A stretch of DNA of 57,321 bases from Natronococcus amylolyticus DSM 10524 (GTDB lineage: Archaea; Halobacteriota; Halobacteria; Halobacteriales; Natrialbaceae): assembly GCF_000337675.1 (NCBI RefSeq), contig NZ_AOIB01000013.1, forward strand, positions 90,328 to 147,648, given 5' to 3'. Below the pieces are notes generated by a model. The model was not told where the DNA came from and did no database searches. It was given only the letters and a program-made list of their open reading frames with translations. Shown piece after piece: positions 25,655 through 34,040 of this stretch; the stretch's first letter is position 1; each line of letters starts with the position of its first letter. The translations under genes were made by a program, and so were the position numbers.

Positions 25655-26497
25655 TCAGAGCCCGAGGATCGACCGCGCCTCCGCAGGGGTCGCGACGGGG
25701 CGACCGAGGTCCTCGGCGAGACGGACGACTCGGTCGACAAGCTGGGCGTTGCTCTCGGCGAGTTCGCCCCGCCGGTAGTAGACGTTGTCCTCGAGGCCGA
25801 CCCGGACGTGGCCGCCGAAGAGGATCCCCATCGTCGCGAACGGCAGCTGGTGGCGCCCGAAGCCGAGCGTGTTGAACAGCGCACCGTCGGGCAGGTTAGA
25901 GACGGCGGTCAGGAAGTTCCGCGGCGTCGGCGGGGTGAGTGTTCCCGGGCCGAAGATCAGCGTCGCGTAGACGGGGTCGGCGAGCTCGCGGCGCTCGAGC
26001 AGTCCCCGAACCTCGTTGGCGTGGCCGTCGTTGAACACCTCGAGTTCGGGCTTGATCCCGCGGTCGACCATCTCCTCGTGGAGGGCATCCACCAGTCCCC
26101 GAGTGTTCTCGCTGGTGAGGTGATCGTACCGGTTCAGCGGACCCATGTCGAGCGAGGCCATCTCCGGCGGCGGATCGGTCCGCAGCGGGAGGTGGCGCCG
26201 GTCGTCGGGCGCGCCCGTGCCGCCGGTCGAGTGCTGGATGATCACGTCGTCGGCGTATCGACGAACCGCGTCGTCGATCGCCTGAAAGCGCTCGGTCTCG
26301 AAGCTGCGCTCGCCGTTCGGCCGGCGGGCGTGGAGGTGGACGACTGCGGCGCCCGCCTCCTCGACCGCCGCGGCGGCCCGACCGATCTCCTCGGGCGTCT
26401 CCGGGAGGTTCGGGTTCGCCTCCTTCCCGTGGATGCCCCCCGTCAGCGCCGCGGTGACGATCAGGGGGTCGCCGGCGAGGTAGTCGTCGTAGCTCAT
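25655..26497 (-). CDS. BKACE family beta-keto acid cleavage enzyme (DUF849)
   Basis: A 280-residue zinc-dependent TIM-barrel enzyme. LIVTAALTGG starts strand 1, VVHLHARRPNGER carries the His-x-His zinc pair, ELEVFNDGHANEVRGLL and GFGRHQLPFATMGILFGGHVRVGLEDN give the remaining active-site features. BKACE enzymes condense a beta-keto acid with acetyl-CoA to give acetoacetate and a CoA ester; substrates range from 3-keto-5-aminohexanoate to dehydrocarnitine. The substrate here is unknown. The gene start overlaps the stop of the small Cys/His protein gene (ATGA), so the two are coupled. Confidence 0.9.
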   Translation of the reverse strand: MSYDDYLAGDPLIVTAALTGGIHGKEANPNLPETPEEIGRAAAAVEEAGAAVVHLHARRPNGERSFETERFQAIDDAVRRYADDVIIQHSTGGTGAPDDRRHLPLRTDPPPEMASLDMGPLNRYDHLTSENTRGLVDALHEEMVDRGIKPELEVFNDGHANEVRGLLERRELADPVYATLIFGPGTLTPPTPRNFLTAVSNLPDGALFNTLGFGRHQLPFATMGILFGGHVRVGLEDNVYYRRGELAESNAQLVDRVVRLAEDLGRPVATPAEARSILGL

Positions 26498-26763
26498 TCG
26501 TTCGTCGCCTCCGGATCGCCGATCTCGCCTCCACCGTCCGTGTCCCCGCTGGTGTGCTCGAGATAGATCTCGCAGTGACGGTCGTGTGCGAGCTCGTAAC
26601 GGTCGTTGCAGATATCGGCGCGCATCGGCTGGACGAACCGGTCGGCGATGGTACAGTACGCTCGTGGCTCGTCGAAGCGCCGGTCGTCGGCTCGGTCGCG
26701 GTACTCGAGGTGCGGGCAGGTCACGTTCGCCGGTACGTTCCGTCCGATGGTAACTATTCTCAT
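26494..26763 (-). CDS. Small Cys/His-rich protein, putative metal binder
   Basis: An 89-residue protein with CPHLEYRDRADDRRFDEPRA, then YC, then ADICNDRYELAHDRHCEIY: four cysteines and several histidines in a pattern suited to a zinc site or redox centre. I know similar haloarchaeal proteins only as hypothetical. The C-terminal ~20 residues are disordered (TSGDTDGGGEIG). It overlaps the BKACE gene by four bases and precedes it in the operon, suggesting a helper role for that enzyme, but nothing in the sequence states it. Confidence 0.65.
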   Translation of the reverse strand: MRIVTIGRNVPANVTCPHLEYRDRADDRRFDEPRAYCTIADRFVQPMRADICNDRYELAHDRHCEIYLEHTSGDTDGGGEIGDPEATNE

Positions 26764-26864
26764 CGGCGAAACTCGAGCGAGTTAGAGCGGACCCGATAGA
26801 AAGCTAGAGGGTATCTAGCTAGGCTATGATCGCGGCCGTCGGAGGGAAGGTCGGTGAGTCAACA

Positions 26865-27428
26865 ATGGCGACCAGAGAAGAAACCACGGTCAACGGTGTC
26901 GATGTCTCCGCCCTCGAGGGAGCGATGGAGGCGATCGACGACGATGCTGCCGTCGGGGCGTTCACCTTCCGAGCCGAAACCGAGTGGGAGGACGCGCTGA
27001 AGGCGACGACGATCATCGACGAGTTCGATCAGGCGGGAGAAACCGTCCATACACGGGAGTTTACGCTTCAGGGCGACGAGCCGGAGGAGATCCTGGGCGA
27101 GCGAACGGGCCCCAACGCAGTCGAGCTACTGCTGGGTGCGCTTGGGTCGTGTCTGACCGTCGGCTACGCGGCCAACGCCGCGGCCATGGGGATCGAACTC
27201 GACGACCTCCGGTTCGAGATGAACGGTGACGTGGACCTGCGAGGGTTCCTCGGGCTCGACGAGGACGTCCGACCCGGCTACGAGTCGATCACCTGTACGA
27301 CCCACATTGAGGCCGACGCGTCGGAGGAGCGTCTCGAGGAGCTGCGCGAACGCGTCGAGGCGACCTCGCCGCTGATGGATATCGTCACGAACGAGATTCC
27401 GCTCGTGACTCGGCTCGAAATCGAGTGA
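26865..27428 (+). CDS. OsmC family protein
   Basis: A 187-residue OsmC/YhfA-like protein. An N-terminal extension (about 50 residues) precedes the core strands; the helix motif GPNAVELLLGALGSCLTVGYA carries the first family cysteine. The second (resolving) cysteine is replaced: the site reads EATSPLMDIV where the family usually has Cys-Pro. Thiol-peroxidase activity of the classical two-cysteine type is therefore doubtful. ATG 26865 is preferred to ATG 26826 because GGTGA precedes it by eight bases. The gene stands alone, divergent from the small Cys/His gene. Confidence 0.85.
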   Translation: MATREETTVNGVDVSALEGAMEAIDDDAAVGAFTFRAETEWEDALKATTIIDEFDQAGETVHTREFTLQGDEPEEILGERTGPNAVELLLGALGSCLTVGYAANAAAMGIELDDLRFEMNGDVDLRGFLGLDEDVRPGYESITCTTHIEADASEERLEELRERVEATSPLMDIVTNEIPLVTRLEIE

Positions 27429-27544
27429 GACGCGGTCCGTCCGAGACGGACCGTTTTCGACGACTCTACTCCCGATAACGTTGGCGTCACCCCGTAACAC
27501 CGGTGTGAGCGAAACGTCTCAAGGCTCGAGCGCCTCTCTCCGGT

Positions 27545-28531
27545 ATGGCACCCGAAACGCCCGGCCTCCACCACGTGACCGCGATCGCGGGCGACCCGCA
27601 GCGAAACGCCGACTTCTACGTCGGAACCCTGGGACTGCGCCTCGTCAAGCAGACCGTCAACCACGACGATCCCGGCACCTACCACCTCTACTTCGGCGAC
27701 GGGGAGGGGACGCCCGGGACGAACATTACGTTCTTCCCGTGGACCGACGAGGGCCGACCTGGACAGTTCGGTGCGGGGCAGACGCAGGCAACCGCCTATC
27801 GGATTCCGCAGGGGTCGGTCGACTACTGGCGCGACCGCCTCGAGTCGCGGAACGTTGCGGTCGACGTCGAGAATCGATTCGGCGAGACGGTTCTCCAGTT
27901 CGAGGACCCGGACGGGATCGGACTCGAGCTGGTGGCCGCGAGCGAGGCGCAACGGGCCTCGGATACCGCGAGCGACGAACCGAACGCGACGCCCTGGGCC
28001 GACAGCCCGGTTCCCGCGGAACACCAGCTGCGGGGCTTTCACGCCGTGACGCTCGCGGTCGATTCGATCGAGCCGACCGTGGCCGTGCTGACCGACGTCC
28101 TGGGGTACGACCTCGAGGACGAAACCGACGGCCGACGGCGCTACCGGAGTGCAACGGGCGGACCGGGCTCCATCGTCGACCTGGTCGAGACCGATGTCGG
28201 CCGCGGTCGAATGGGCGTCGGGACGGTCCACCACGTCGCGTTCACGGTCGAGGACGTCGAGGAGCAAGCGGAGTGGCGCGAGGCCTTCGCGGACCACGGG
28301 CTCTCGCCGACCGAGGTGATCGACCGAAAGTACTTCCAGTCGATCTACGTCCGCGAGCCCGGCGGGGTCCTCTTCGAGATGGCGACGACGGGGCCCGGGT
28401 TCGCCGTCGACGAGGATCCCGCGGAGCTGGGTTCCGAACTCGTTCTCCCCGAGCGTCTCGAGGACGAGCGCGAGCGGATCGAGGCCCAGCTGCCGCCGTT
28501 CGACGGGCCGACCGTCGGCGCGAGCGACTGA
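27545..28531 (+). CDS. VOC family protein, ring-cleaving dioxygenase-like
   Basis: A 328-residue protein with two VOC modules: the first begins GLHHVTAIAGDPQRNADFYVGTLGLRLVKQTVNHDD, the second QLRGFHAVTLAVDSIEPTVAVLTDVLGYDLED, followed by VHHVAFTVEDVEEQAEW and SIYVREPGGVLFEMATT. Candidate metal ligands are His in LHHVT, His in VHHVAF and Glu in VLFEMATT. The pattern is that of MhqA/MhqO-type proteins induced by catechols and quinones in bacteria. Whether it cleaves rings here is inference. It is followed by the alcohol-dehydrogenase gene 66 bases downstream and may share a transcript. Confidence 0.85.
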   Translation: MAPETPGLHHVTAIAGDPQRNADFYVGTLGLRLVKQTVNHDDPGTYHLYFGDGEGTPGTNITFFPWTDEGRPGQFGAGQTQATAYRIPQGSVDYWRDRLESRNVAVDVENRFGETVLQFEDPDGIGLELVAASEAQRASDTASDEPNATPWADSPVPAEHQLRGFHAVTLAVDSIEPTVAVLTDVLGYDLEDETDGRRRYRSATGGPGSIVDLVETDVGRGRMGVGTVHHVAFTVEDVEEQAEWREAFADHGLSPTEVIDRKYFQSIYVREPGGVLFEMATTGPGFAVDEDPAELGSELVLPERLEDERERIEAQLPPFDGPTVGASD

Positions 28532-28597
28532 GCTCGCACCCTCGGGCCGGCTGACGCCGCTGTCGCTTTTTACTGTGGCCCCATCCTACGGGAAGTC

Positions 28598-29824
28598 ATG
28601 ACCGCAACCGACGAGACGACGCGCGATCCGGCGTTCCGGTTCGAGTACCACCCGGCGACGATCAGGTTTGGTGCGGGCTGTACCGGCGACCTCGAGGCCG
28701 AATTCGAGGGGCTGAACCTCGAGCGCGCGCTGGTGGTCTGTGGCTCCACGGTCGGGGACACGTCAGAGGTGATCGACCCCGTTCGCGAGGGACTCGGCGA
28801 CCGGCTGGCGGGCGTCTTCGACGAGACGACGCCCGACAAGCGCCTCGGCACGGCGTTCGACGGGCTCGATCGACTCGAGGCCGAAGACGCGGACGTCCTC
28901 GTCAGCCTCGGCGGCGGGAGCAGCCTCGACGTTGCGAAGGCCGTAAGCGTCCTCGCGGCGAGCGACCGCTCGCGCGATCGGATCGCCGAGGAGTTCGCCC
29001 AGACGGGCACGATCGACGTTCCCAGCGACGGGCTGGTCCCGATCGTCGCCGTCCCGACGACGCTGGCCGGCGCCGACCTCTCGACGGGCGCCGGGATCAC
29101 CGCCGCGCCCCACTCGGGGCTGGTCGACGAGGAGCTCGGCGGCGGGATCTCGGATCCCAAGCTGATGCCGACCGCGGCGTTCTACGACCCCGAACTGGTC
29201 GCGACGACGCCCGACTCGATCCTCGCGGGGTCGGCGATGAACGGCTTCGACAAGGGTCTCGAGACGATCTACGCCGCCAACGCGACCCCGGTAACCGACG
29301 CGACGGCCAGACACGGCCTCGAGAAGTTCGGGGACGGGCTCGAGGCGTTCGGGCGGGGCGATCGCGACGTCGAAACGTTCGAGACCCTGCTCGAGGGCCT
29401 GATCCTCGTTCAGTACGGGATCTCCCGTCCCGACGGGACGACGCTGTCGGTCGTCCACGCCTTCGGCCACGGCCTGCGGGACGCCTACGACCTCCAGCAA
29501 GGGGTCGCCCACGCCGTCGTCGTCCCCCACGTTCTGCGCTATCTCTTCGAGCAGGAGGGCATCGATGCACGGGCGGGGCTGCTCGCGGACGCGCTGGGCG
29601 TCGGCGAGGCCGCCGACCACGGCGCCGCGGTCGCCGACCGGGTCGCCGAACTGCGCGACGAGCTCGGACTGCCGTTCCGGCTTCGGGACCTCGAGCCGGT
29701 CGAAGACGACGAGTTCGGCGACGTCGCGGAGGCGATCCTCGCCGACGGCTTCATGGCCAACGCCCCGCCGGGACTCGACCCGACCGCCGAGGAGATCGAG
29801 GGCGTGCTCGAGGAAGCGTGGTAA
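28598..29824 (+). CDS. Iron-containing alcohol dehydrogenase family protein
   Basis: A 408-residue group III alcohol dehydrogenase-like protein. The N-terminal Rossmann-like domain shows RALVVCGSTVGDT, the glycine motif VSLGGGSSLDVAKAVS and IVAVPTTLAGADLSTG. The C-terminal helical metal domain has SAMNGFDKGLETIY, VVHAFGHGLRDAY (two His ligands) and GVAHAVVVPHVLRYL. The family reduces aldehydes or oxidises alcohols with NAD(P) and Fe(II) or Zn(II). The substrate is unknown. The gene ends in a palindrome-rich terminator region. Confidence 0.9.
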   Translation: MTATDETTRDPAFRFEYHPATIRFGAGCTGDLEAEFEGLNLERALVVCGSTVGDTSEVIDPVREGLGDRLAGVFDETTPDKRLGTAFDGLDRLEAEDADVLVSLGGGSSLDVAKAVSVLAASDRSRDRIAEEFAQTGTIDVPSDGLVPIVAVPTTLAGADLSTGAGITAAPHSGLVDEELGGGISDPKLMPTAAFYDPELVATTPDSILAGSAMNGFDKGLETIYAANATPVTDATARHGLEKFGDGLEAFGRGDRDVETFETLLEGLILVQYGISRPDGTTLSVVHAFGHGLRDAYDLQQGVAHAVVVPHVLRYLFEQEGIDARAGLLADALGVGEAADHGAAVADRVAELRDELGLPFRLRDLEPVEDDEFGDVAEAILADGFMANAPPGLDPTAEEIEGVLEEAW

Positions 29825-29941
29825 GTTCTCAGTAGGTGGGAGTACGCGCTCTCTGTTCGGGCGACTCGGAATAGCTCGAACTGTTACGTAGGTCGGCGTA
29901 TGGAACTGAGAAGCATACGCCGAGCGAAGCGAGGCGTTTCA

Positions 29942-29980
29942 CCGACGGCGAGCCCCGTAGGCGAGCCGTCGGCCTTTTTT
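29942..29980 (+). terminator. Intrinsic-type terminator after the alcohol dehydrogenase
   Basis: A perfect 8-bp inverted repeat CCGACGGC (29942-29949) / GCCGTCGG (29965-29972) is followed by six T (29975-29980). A smaller palindrome ACGCC...GGCGT (29917-29937) lies just before it. This is a rare bacterial-style hairpin-plus-T arrangement for an archaeon. Confidence 0.7.
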
Positions 29981-30006
29981 CATCGAAGTTTTTTGCCGGG
30001 GGTTGA

Positions 30007-30048
30007 GGCTGACGCCATCGGCGTCAGCCGATGCCCTCGGTAAAAAAG
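30007..30048 (-). terminator. Intrinsic-type terminator of the convergent membrane-protein gene
   Basis: A perfect 10-bp hairpin GGCTGACGCC (30007-30016) - ATC - GGCGTCAGCC (30020-30029) lies beside a run of six A (about 30042-30047), which is a T-run on the minus strand. With the plus-strand terminator it forms a bidirectional stop between convergent genes. The rest of 29825-30105 holds no recognisable gene. Confidence 0.6.
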
Positions 30049-30105
30049 TTCGCTGTACGTAACGCGAATTTCGTTCGAGAATGCGAACTGTGCGACGATC
30101 TACTG

Positions 30106-30567
30106 CTATCGTTCAACGTCTACCGACGCGGGCGGTTCGACGCCCCGTCGCTGCGGTTCCATCCCGTCGTGGAGCGGCGAGACGAGCCTGAGCATCGAGA
30201 CGGCGAGCACCGTCGCTCCGGCCGCGAGGACGAACAGTGCCGTCGGCGCCCCGAGGTGGACGACCTCGAGGATGGAGAGCCCGAACCCGCCCGTAAAGAG
30301 TGAGACGAGGGTCCAGCCACCGAGGTCGTCAGGGACGGCCTCGAGCAGCCGTTCCCGGAAGAACGCCGCGTAGGCGAACCCGGCCCAGACGCCGACCGCG
30401 AGCGCGAACCAGCCGTCGCCGACCGCGAGCCCGCCCAGATCGACGGCCGCGAACCAGGCGAATATCGGAAGCCCGACGAGCAGGACGAGGAACTCGCCCG
30501 CCCGTCCCGACGGGCTGGTCCAGTCGCCGTCCTCGTCGCGGAACGGTTCCAGTAGGACCCGCGTCAT
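30106..30567 (-). CDS. Four-helix membrane protein
   Basis: A 153-residue protein with four hydrophobic segments: GEFLVLLVGLPIFAWFAAV, GWFALAVGVWAGFAYAAFF, WTLVSLFTGGFGLSILEVV and ALFVLAAGATVLAVSML. The N-terminus is acidic and the tail short and mixed. No family is recognised. Start ATG 30567 gives MTRVLLEPFRDED; the longer upstream frame is basic and not credible. The gene ends at the bidirectional terminator region and is divergent from the oxidoreductase gene. Confidence 0.65.
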   Translation of the reverse strand: MTRVLLEPFRDEDGDWTSPSGRAGEFLVLLVGLPIFAWFAAVDLGGLAVGDGWFALAVGVWAGFAYAAFFRERLLEAVPDDLGGWTLVSLFTGGFGLSILEVVHLGAPTALFVLAAGATVLAVSMLRLVSPLHDGMEPQRRGVEPPASVDVER

Positions 30568-30688
30568 TGCCCGTCGGTTCGACGGCCATGAGGTTGAATG
30601 TTTACCGAGCCGACACGATGCTCCCGTTCCGGCACGTCCCTCCGCAAGCGCGGGATACTCCGGGCGGCGGCCCCTCCCTCGAGCCACG

Positions 30689-31690
30689 ATGAGCGAGATG
30701 ACCGCCTACGTGCTCGAGGAGTACGGCGATCCGGACAACTTCACCGAGACGACCGTCGAGGTCCCCGATCCCGGCCCGGAAGAGATCCGCGTCGAGGTCG
30801 CCGCGACCAGCCTCAACCCGGTCGACTACAAGATTCGGCGGGGCGACCTCGCCGATATCGGTCCCGAGATGCCCGCGATCCTGCACTGTGACGTCTCGGG
30901 GGTCGTCGACGCCGTCGGCGAGGACGTCGAGGCCTTCGAGGCGGGCGACGAGGTCTACGGCATGCCCGGCGGCGCGGGCCGACAGGGCGCGCTCGCGGAG
31001 TACGTCGTCGGCCACGCGGGGACGTTCGCCCGCGCTCCCGAGGCGATTCCGCTCGAGGAGAGCGCGGCCCTGCCCGTCGTCGCGCTCACCGCCTGGGAGA
31101 TGCTCGCCGACAAGACGACCGTCGACATCGACGAGGAGGTGCTGGTCTATGGCGCCAGCGGGGGCGTCGGCCACATCGGCGTACAAGTCGCAAAGTGGTT
31201 CGGCGCCGAGGTGACCGCGACGGGCTCGAGCGACGAGAAGCGCGAACTCGCCGCCGAGTTGGGCGCCGACGCGACCGTCGACTACACCGAGACCGACGTC
31301 GAGTCGTACGTCACCGAGCACGCCAGCGGCGCTGGCTTCGACACCGTCTTCGACCCCATCGGCGACGACCACCTCGAAACGGCGTTCGAGGCGGTACGAC
31401 CGTTCGGGACCGTCGTCACGACCGAGTCGAGCGCGGCTGGAGAACTCGATCTCTCGCCGATGCACATGAACTCGCTCGAGCTCGGCGTCGTCCTCGTCAT
31501 CCTGCCGGTAATACTCGGCGAGCGCCAGGAACGGATCGGCGAGGAGCTCGCCGACATCGCGGCGCTGGTCGACGACGGCGCGGTCGAACCGCACGTCGAC
31601 GAGCGGTTCGGGTTCGACGCGGTCGCCGACGCCCACCGTCTGGGCGAGGACGGCGACTTCGTCGGGAAGCTGCTGCTGGTCAACGAGTGA
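30689..31690 (+). CDS. NADP-dependent zinc-independent oxidoreductase (quinone oxidoreductase-like)
   Basis: A 333-residue MDR-family protein. The N-terminal GroES-like domain (NPVDYKIRRGDL, HCDVSGVVDAVGEDVEAF, GDEVYGM) lacks the catalytic zinc ligands. The Rossmann domain has VLVYGASGGVGHIGVQVAKWFGAEV and GFDTVFDPIGDDHLETAFEAV. Such enzymes reduce quinones or alpha,beta-unsaturated carbonyls with NAD(P)H. The start ATG 30689 fits the standard N-terminus. It is convergent with the lipoyl-protein gene, with twelve bases between stops, and is probably a separate transcription unit. Confidence 0.9.
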   Translation: MSEMTAYVLEEYGDPDNFTETTVEVPDPGPEEIRVEVAATSLNPVDYKIRRGDLADIGPEMPAILHCDVSGVVDAVGEDVEAFEAGDEVYGMPGGAGRQGALAEYVVGHAGTFARAPEAIPLEESAALPVVALTAWEMLADKTTVDIDEEVLVYGASGGVGHIGVQVAKWFGAEVTATGSSDEKRELAAELGADATVDYTETDVESYVTEHASGAGFDTVFDPIGDDHLETAFEAVRPFGTVVTTESSAAGELDLSPMHMNSLELGVVLVILPVILGERQERIGEELADIAALVDDGAVEPHVDERFGFDAVADAHRLGEDGDFVGKLLLVNE

Positions 31691-31702
31691 CGAGAGCCCC
31701 CG

Positions 31703-31969
31703 TCAGCCGGGAGCGACGTAAGCGAGGACGTCCTCGCGCGTGAGTTCGGCGTCCTCGCCGCGTTCGATCGCGACGAGTTCCCCAGTGACGGGAGCTGGCA
31801 CGTCGATGCTGACCTTCTCGATCTGGATCTCACAGATCGTCTCGCCCTCCTCGACCCGGCGTCCCTCCCGGGCGAACCAGTTGACGACGACGGCCGTCTC
31901 GTCGTCCTCGACGTCCTCGGGCCAGACGTCGCTCGCGGCGACGGCGACGCGGTCGTCGGTCCCGCTCAT
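31703..31969 (-). CDS. Free-standing lipoyl-domain protein
   Basis: An 88-residue single lipoyl/biotinyl domain. VVVNWFAREGRRVEEGETIC and IQIEKVSIDVPAPVTGEL contain the modified lysine K52 at the beta-turn tip. There is no E3-binding or acyltransferase domain. It is the third gene of an operon behind E1alpha and E1beta (ATGA overlap with E1beta), so it presumably carries the acyl or reducing group made by that E1. An analogous free lipoyl gene behind E1 genes is known to me from Haloferax volcanii, by recollection. How the acyl group reaches CoA without an E2 core in the operon is open. Confidence 0.88.
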   Translation of the reverse strand: MSGTDDRVAVAASDVWPEDVEDDETAVVVNWFAREGRRVEEGETICEIQIEKVSIDVPAPVTGELVAIERGEDAELTREDVLAYVAPG

Positions 31970-33000
31970 TCGTCGTGGGCGGCGCGAACCGCGCGCTCGA
32001 TGTCCTCGCTGTCCGGAATGACCTCGTTCTCCATCGGCCGGGCGTAGGGCAACGGTACGTCGGGCACAGCGACCCGTTCGACCGCCTCGAGCTCCTCGAG
32101 TCCGCCCTCGGCGACGCCCGCGATGATTTCGCCGGTGACGCCGTAGGACCGGTAATCCTCGTCGACGACGACCAGTCGACCGGTCTTCGCGACCGACTCG
32201 CGGATCGTCTCCGTGTCGAGCGGCACCAGGGTTCGGAGGTCGATCACCTCGGCGTCGATGCCGTCCTCGGCGAGGGCGTCGGCAGCCTCGAGCGCTCGGT
32301 GGACATGCAGGCCGAGCGTGACGACGGTGGCGTCCTCGCCCTCGCGTTTGACGTCGGCGCTGCCGAAGGGGATCGTATAGTCGTCCTCTGGAACCGGCGT
32401 CTTCGGACCGTCGGGAGCGGGCATCCAGCCGATCCCCATCAGGCGCTTGTGGAACAGGTAGACGACGGGGTCGTCGTCGCGGATGGCGTTGTGCATCAGC
32501 CCCTTGGCGTCGTAGGCCGTCGAGGGGACGACGACCTTCATGCCGGGCAGGTGGGCGAAGGTGCCGTACAGCGTCTGGGAGTGCTGGGCGGCGTCGTTGT
32601 ACGTGCCGCCGACGGCCGCGGTGAGCACCATCGGGACGTTGACCGCCCCGCCGCTCATGTAGGTGTTTTTCGCCAGCTGGTTGTAGATCTGGTCCATCGC
32701 GACGCCGAAGAAGTCGACGAACATCAGCTCCGCGATGGGGCGCATCCCCTCCTGTGCGGCGCCGACGGCCGCCCCGAGGTAGGCCGTCTCGCTGATCGGG
32801 ACGTCCATGATCCGGTCGCGACCGAACTCCTCGAGCAGGCCCTCCGTGCTGTCGAAGATGCCGCCGTAGTCGGCGACGTCCTCGCCCATGTAGAACACCT
32901 CCTCGTCCTCGCGCATCTCGTGGGCGATCGCCTCGACCATCGCGCGGCTCATCGTCAGTTCGCGTTCGATCACCTGCTGACGTTCTTGCTGCTCGGACAT
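31966..33000 (-). CDS. 2-oxoacid dehydrogenase E1 component, beta subunit
   Basis: A 344-residue E1beta. It shows MSRAMVEAIAHEMREDEEVFYMGEDV, GIFDSTEGLLEEFG, DVPISETAYLGAAVGAA, MVLTAAVGGTYNDAAQHSQT and the C-terminal VIDLRTLVPLDTETI and VPLPYARPMENEVIP. It forms an alpha2beta2 heterotetramer with the upstream E1alpha and binds TPP. It is distinct from the first E1beta (12515-13525), so the two systems are paralogues rather than recent copies. The start overlaps the E1alpha stop by one base and the stop overlaps the lipoyl-gene start by four. Confidence 0.93.
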   Translation of the reverse strand: MSEQQERQQVIERELTMSRAMVEAIAHEMREDEEVFYMGEDVADYGGIFDSTEGLLEEFGRDRIMDVPISETAYLGAAVGAAQEGMRPIAELMFVDFFGVAMDQIYNQLAKNTYMSGGAVNVPMVLTAAVGGTYNDAAQHSQTLYGTFAHLPGMKVVVPSTAYDAKGLMHNAIRDDDPVVYLFHKRLMGIGWMPAPDGPKTPVPEDDYTIPFGSADVKREGEDATVVTLGLHVHRALEAADALAEDGIDAEVIDLRTLVPLDTETIRESVAKTGRLVVVDEDYRSYGVTGEIIAGVAEGGLEELEAVERVAVPDVPLPYARPMENEVIPDSEDIERAVRAAHDE

Positions 33001-34040
33001 CAGTCGTCACCTCCGGCGAGTTCGTGGGTCGGTTCCTCTGTCGTCACGCCCGACGGCGGGTTGACGAAGACGTCCTCGTAGGCCGCGTCCGGATCGGGCT
33101 CGGGCTGTTCCTTCGCCCACTTGATCGCCTCGTCGACGCGCTCGCGGGCCTCCTCGCGGATCGCCTCGAGTTCCTCATCCTCGAGGCCCTCGCTCCGGAG
33201 GTCGTCGGCGAGGCGCTCGATCGAGTCCCGGGCCTGGGCGGCTTCCACGTCCTCGTCCGGCCGGTAGCTCTCGGGGTCGCCCATGAAGTGGCCCATCCGT
33301 CGGTGGACCTGCACCTCGAGCAGCGTCGGCCCGTTGCCGGCCCGCGCCCGACCGACGGCCTCCTTGGCGGCGTCGTAGACGGCCGTCGCGTCGTCGTAGT
33401 CGACCCGGACGCCCGGCATGTCGAACCCACCGGCACGCTGCGAGCCGTCGGCGACGTCGGTGACCCGCTCCTTGGGCATGCTGATCGCCCAGTCGTTGTC
33501 CTCGACGACGAAGACGACGGGCAGCTGCTGTACTGCGGCCAGGTTCAGCGACTCGAGGAACGCCCCCTGGCTGATCGCGCCCTCGCCGAGGAAGGCGACG
33601 GCCACGCTGTCCTCGTTGCGCTTTTTCGCCGCGAGCCCCGCACCGACCGCGGGGGGACAGCCCTGGGCGATGATGCCGCTGCAGGCGAAGCCCGCGTCGG
33701 GGTCGAACAGGTGCATGTGCCCGCCTTTCCCGCTGCTCAGCCCGGTCTCTCGACCGAATATTTCGGCCGTCATCCGCTCCAGATCGACGCCCTTCGCGAT
33801 CGCGACGTGGTGGGGACGGTGTGGCGCCGTCACGGTGTCGTCGTCGCGCAGGTGTCGGCAGACGCCCGCGGCGGCGGCCTCCTGGCCCGCCGCGAGGTGT
33901 AACTCGCCGGGGATCGGCCCGGCGGAGATGTCGAACGCCGGCTGTTTCCCCTCGAGGTACTCCTCCTGGAGGCGTTCCTCGTAGTACCGCGCCGTCACCA
34001 TGTCCTCGAACATGGATTGTAATTCGCTATCAGCTACCAT
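33000..34040 (-). CDS. 2-oxoacid dehydrogenase E1 component, alpha subunit
   Basis: A 346-residue E1alpha. It has SELQSMFEDMVTARYYEERL, GELHLAAGQEAAAAGVC, PHRPHHVAIAKGVD, SSGKGGHMHLFD, the TPP motif FLGEGAISQGAFLESLNL with EDNDWAISMP (Gly-Glu-Gly in place of Gly-Asp-Gly), and RRMGHFMGDPESYRPDE. Start ATG 34040 gives MVADSELQSMF; the longer frame at 34094 adds an implausible leader. The natural 2-oxoacid is undefined; haloarchaeal members of this type have been linked to branched-chain or other organic acids rather than pyruvate. It is divergent from an HTH-10 regulator gene 110 bases away. Confidence 0.93.
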   Translation of the reverse strand: MVADSELQSMFEDMVTARYYEERLQEEYLEGKQPAFDISAGPIPGELHLAAGQEAAAAGVCRHLRDDDTVTAPHRPHHVAIAKGVDLERMTAEIFGRETGLSSGKGGHMHLFDPDAGFACSGIIAQGCPPAVGAGLAAKKRNEDSVAVAFLGEGAISQGAFLESLNLAAVQQLPVVFVVEDNDWAISMPKERVTDVADGSQRAGGFDMPGVRVDYDDATAVYDAAKEAVGRARAGNGPTLLEVQVHRRMGHFMGDPESYRPDEDVEAAQARDSIERLADDLRSEGLEDEELEAIREEARERVDEAIKWAKEQPEPDPDAAYEDVFVNPPSGVTTEEPTHELAGGDD

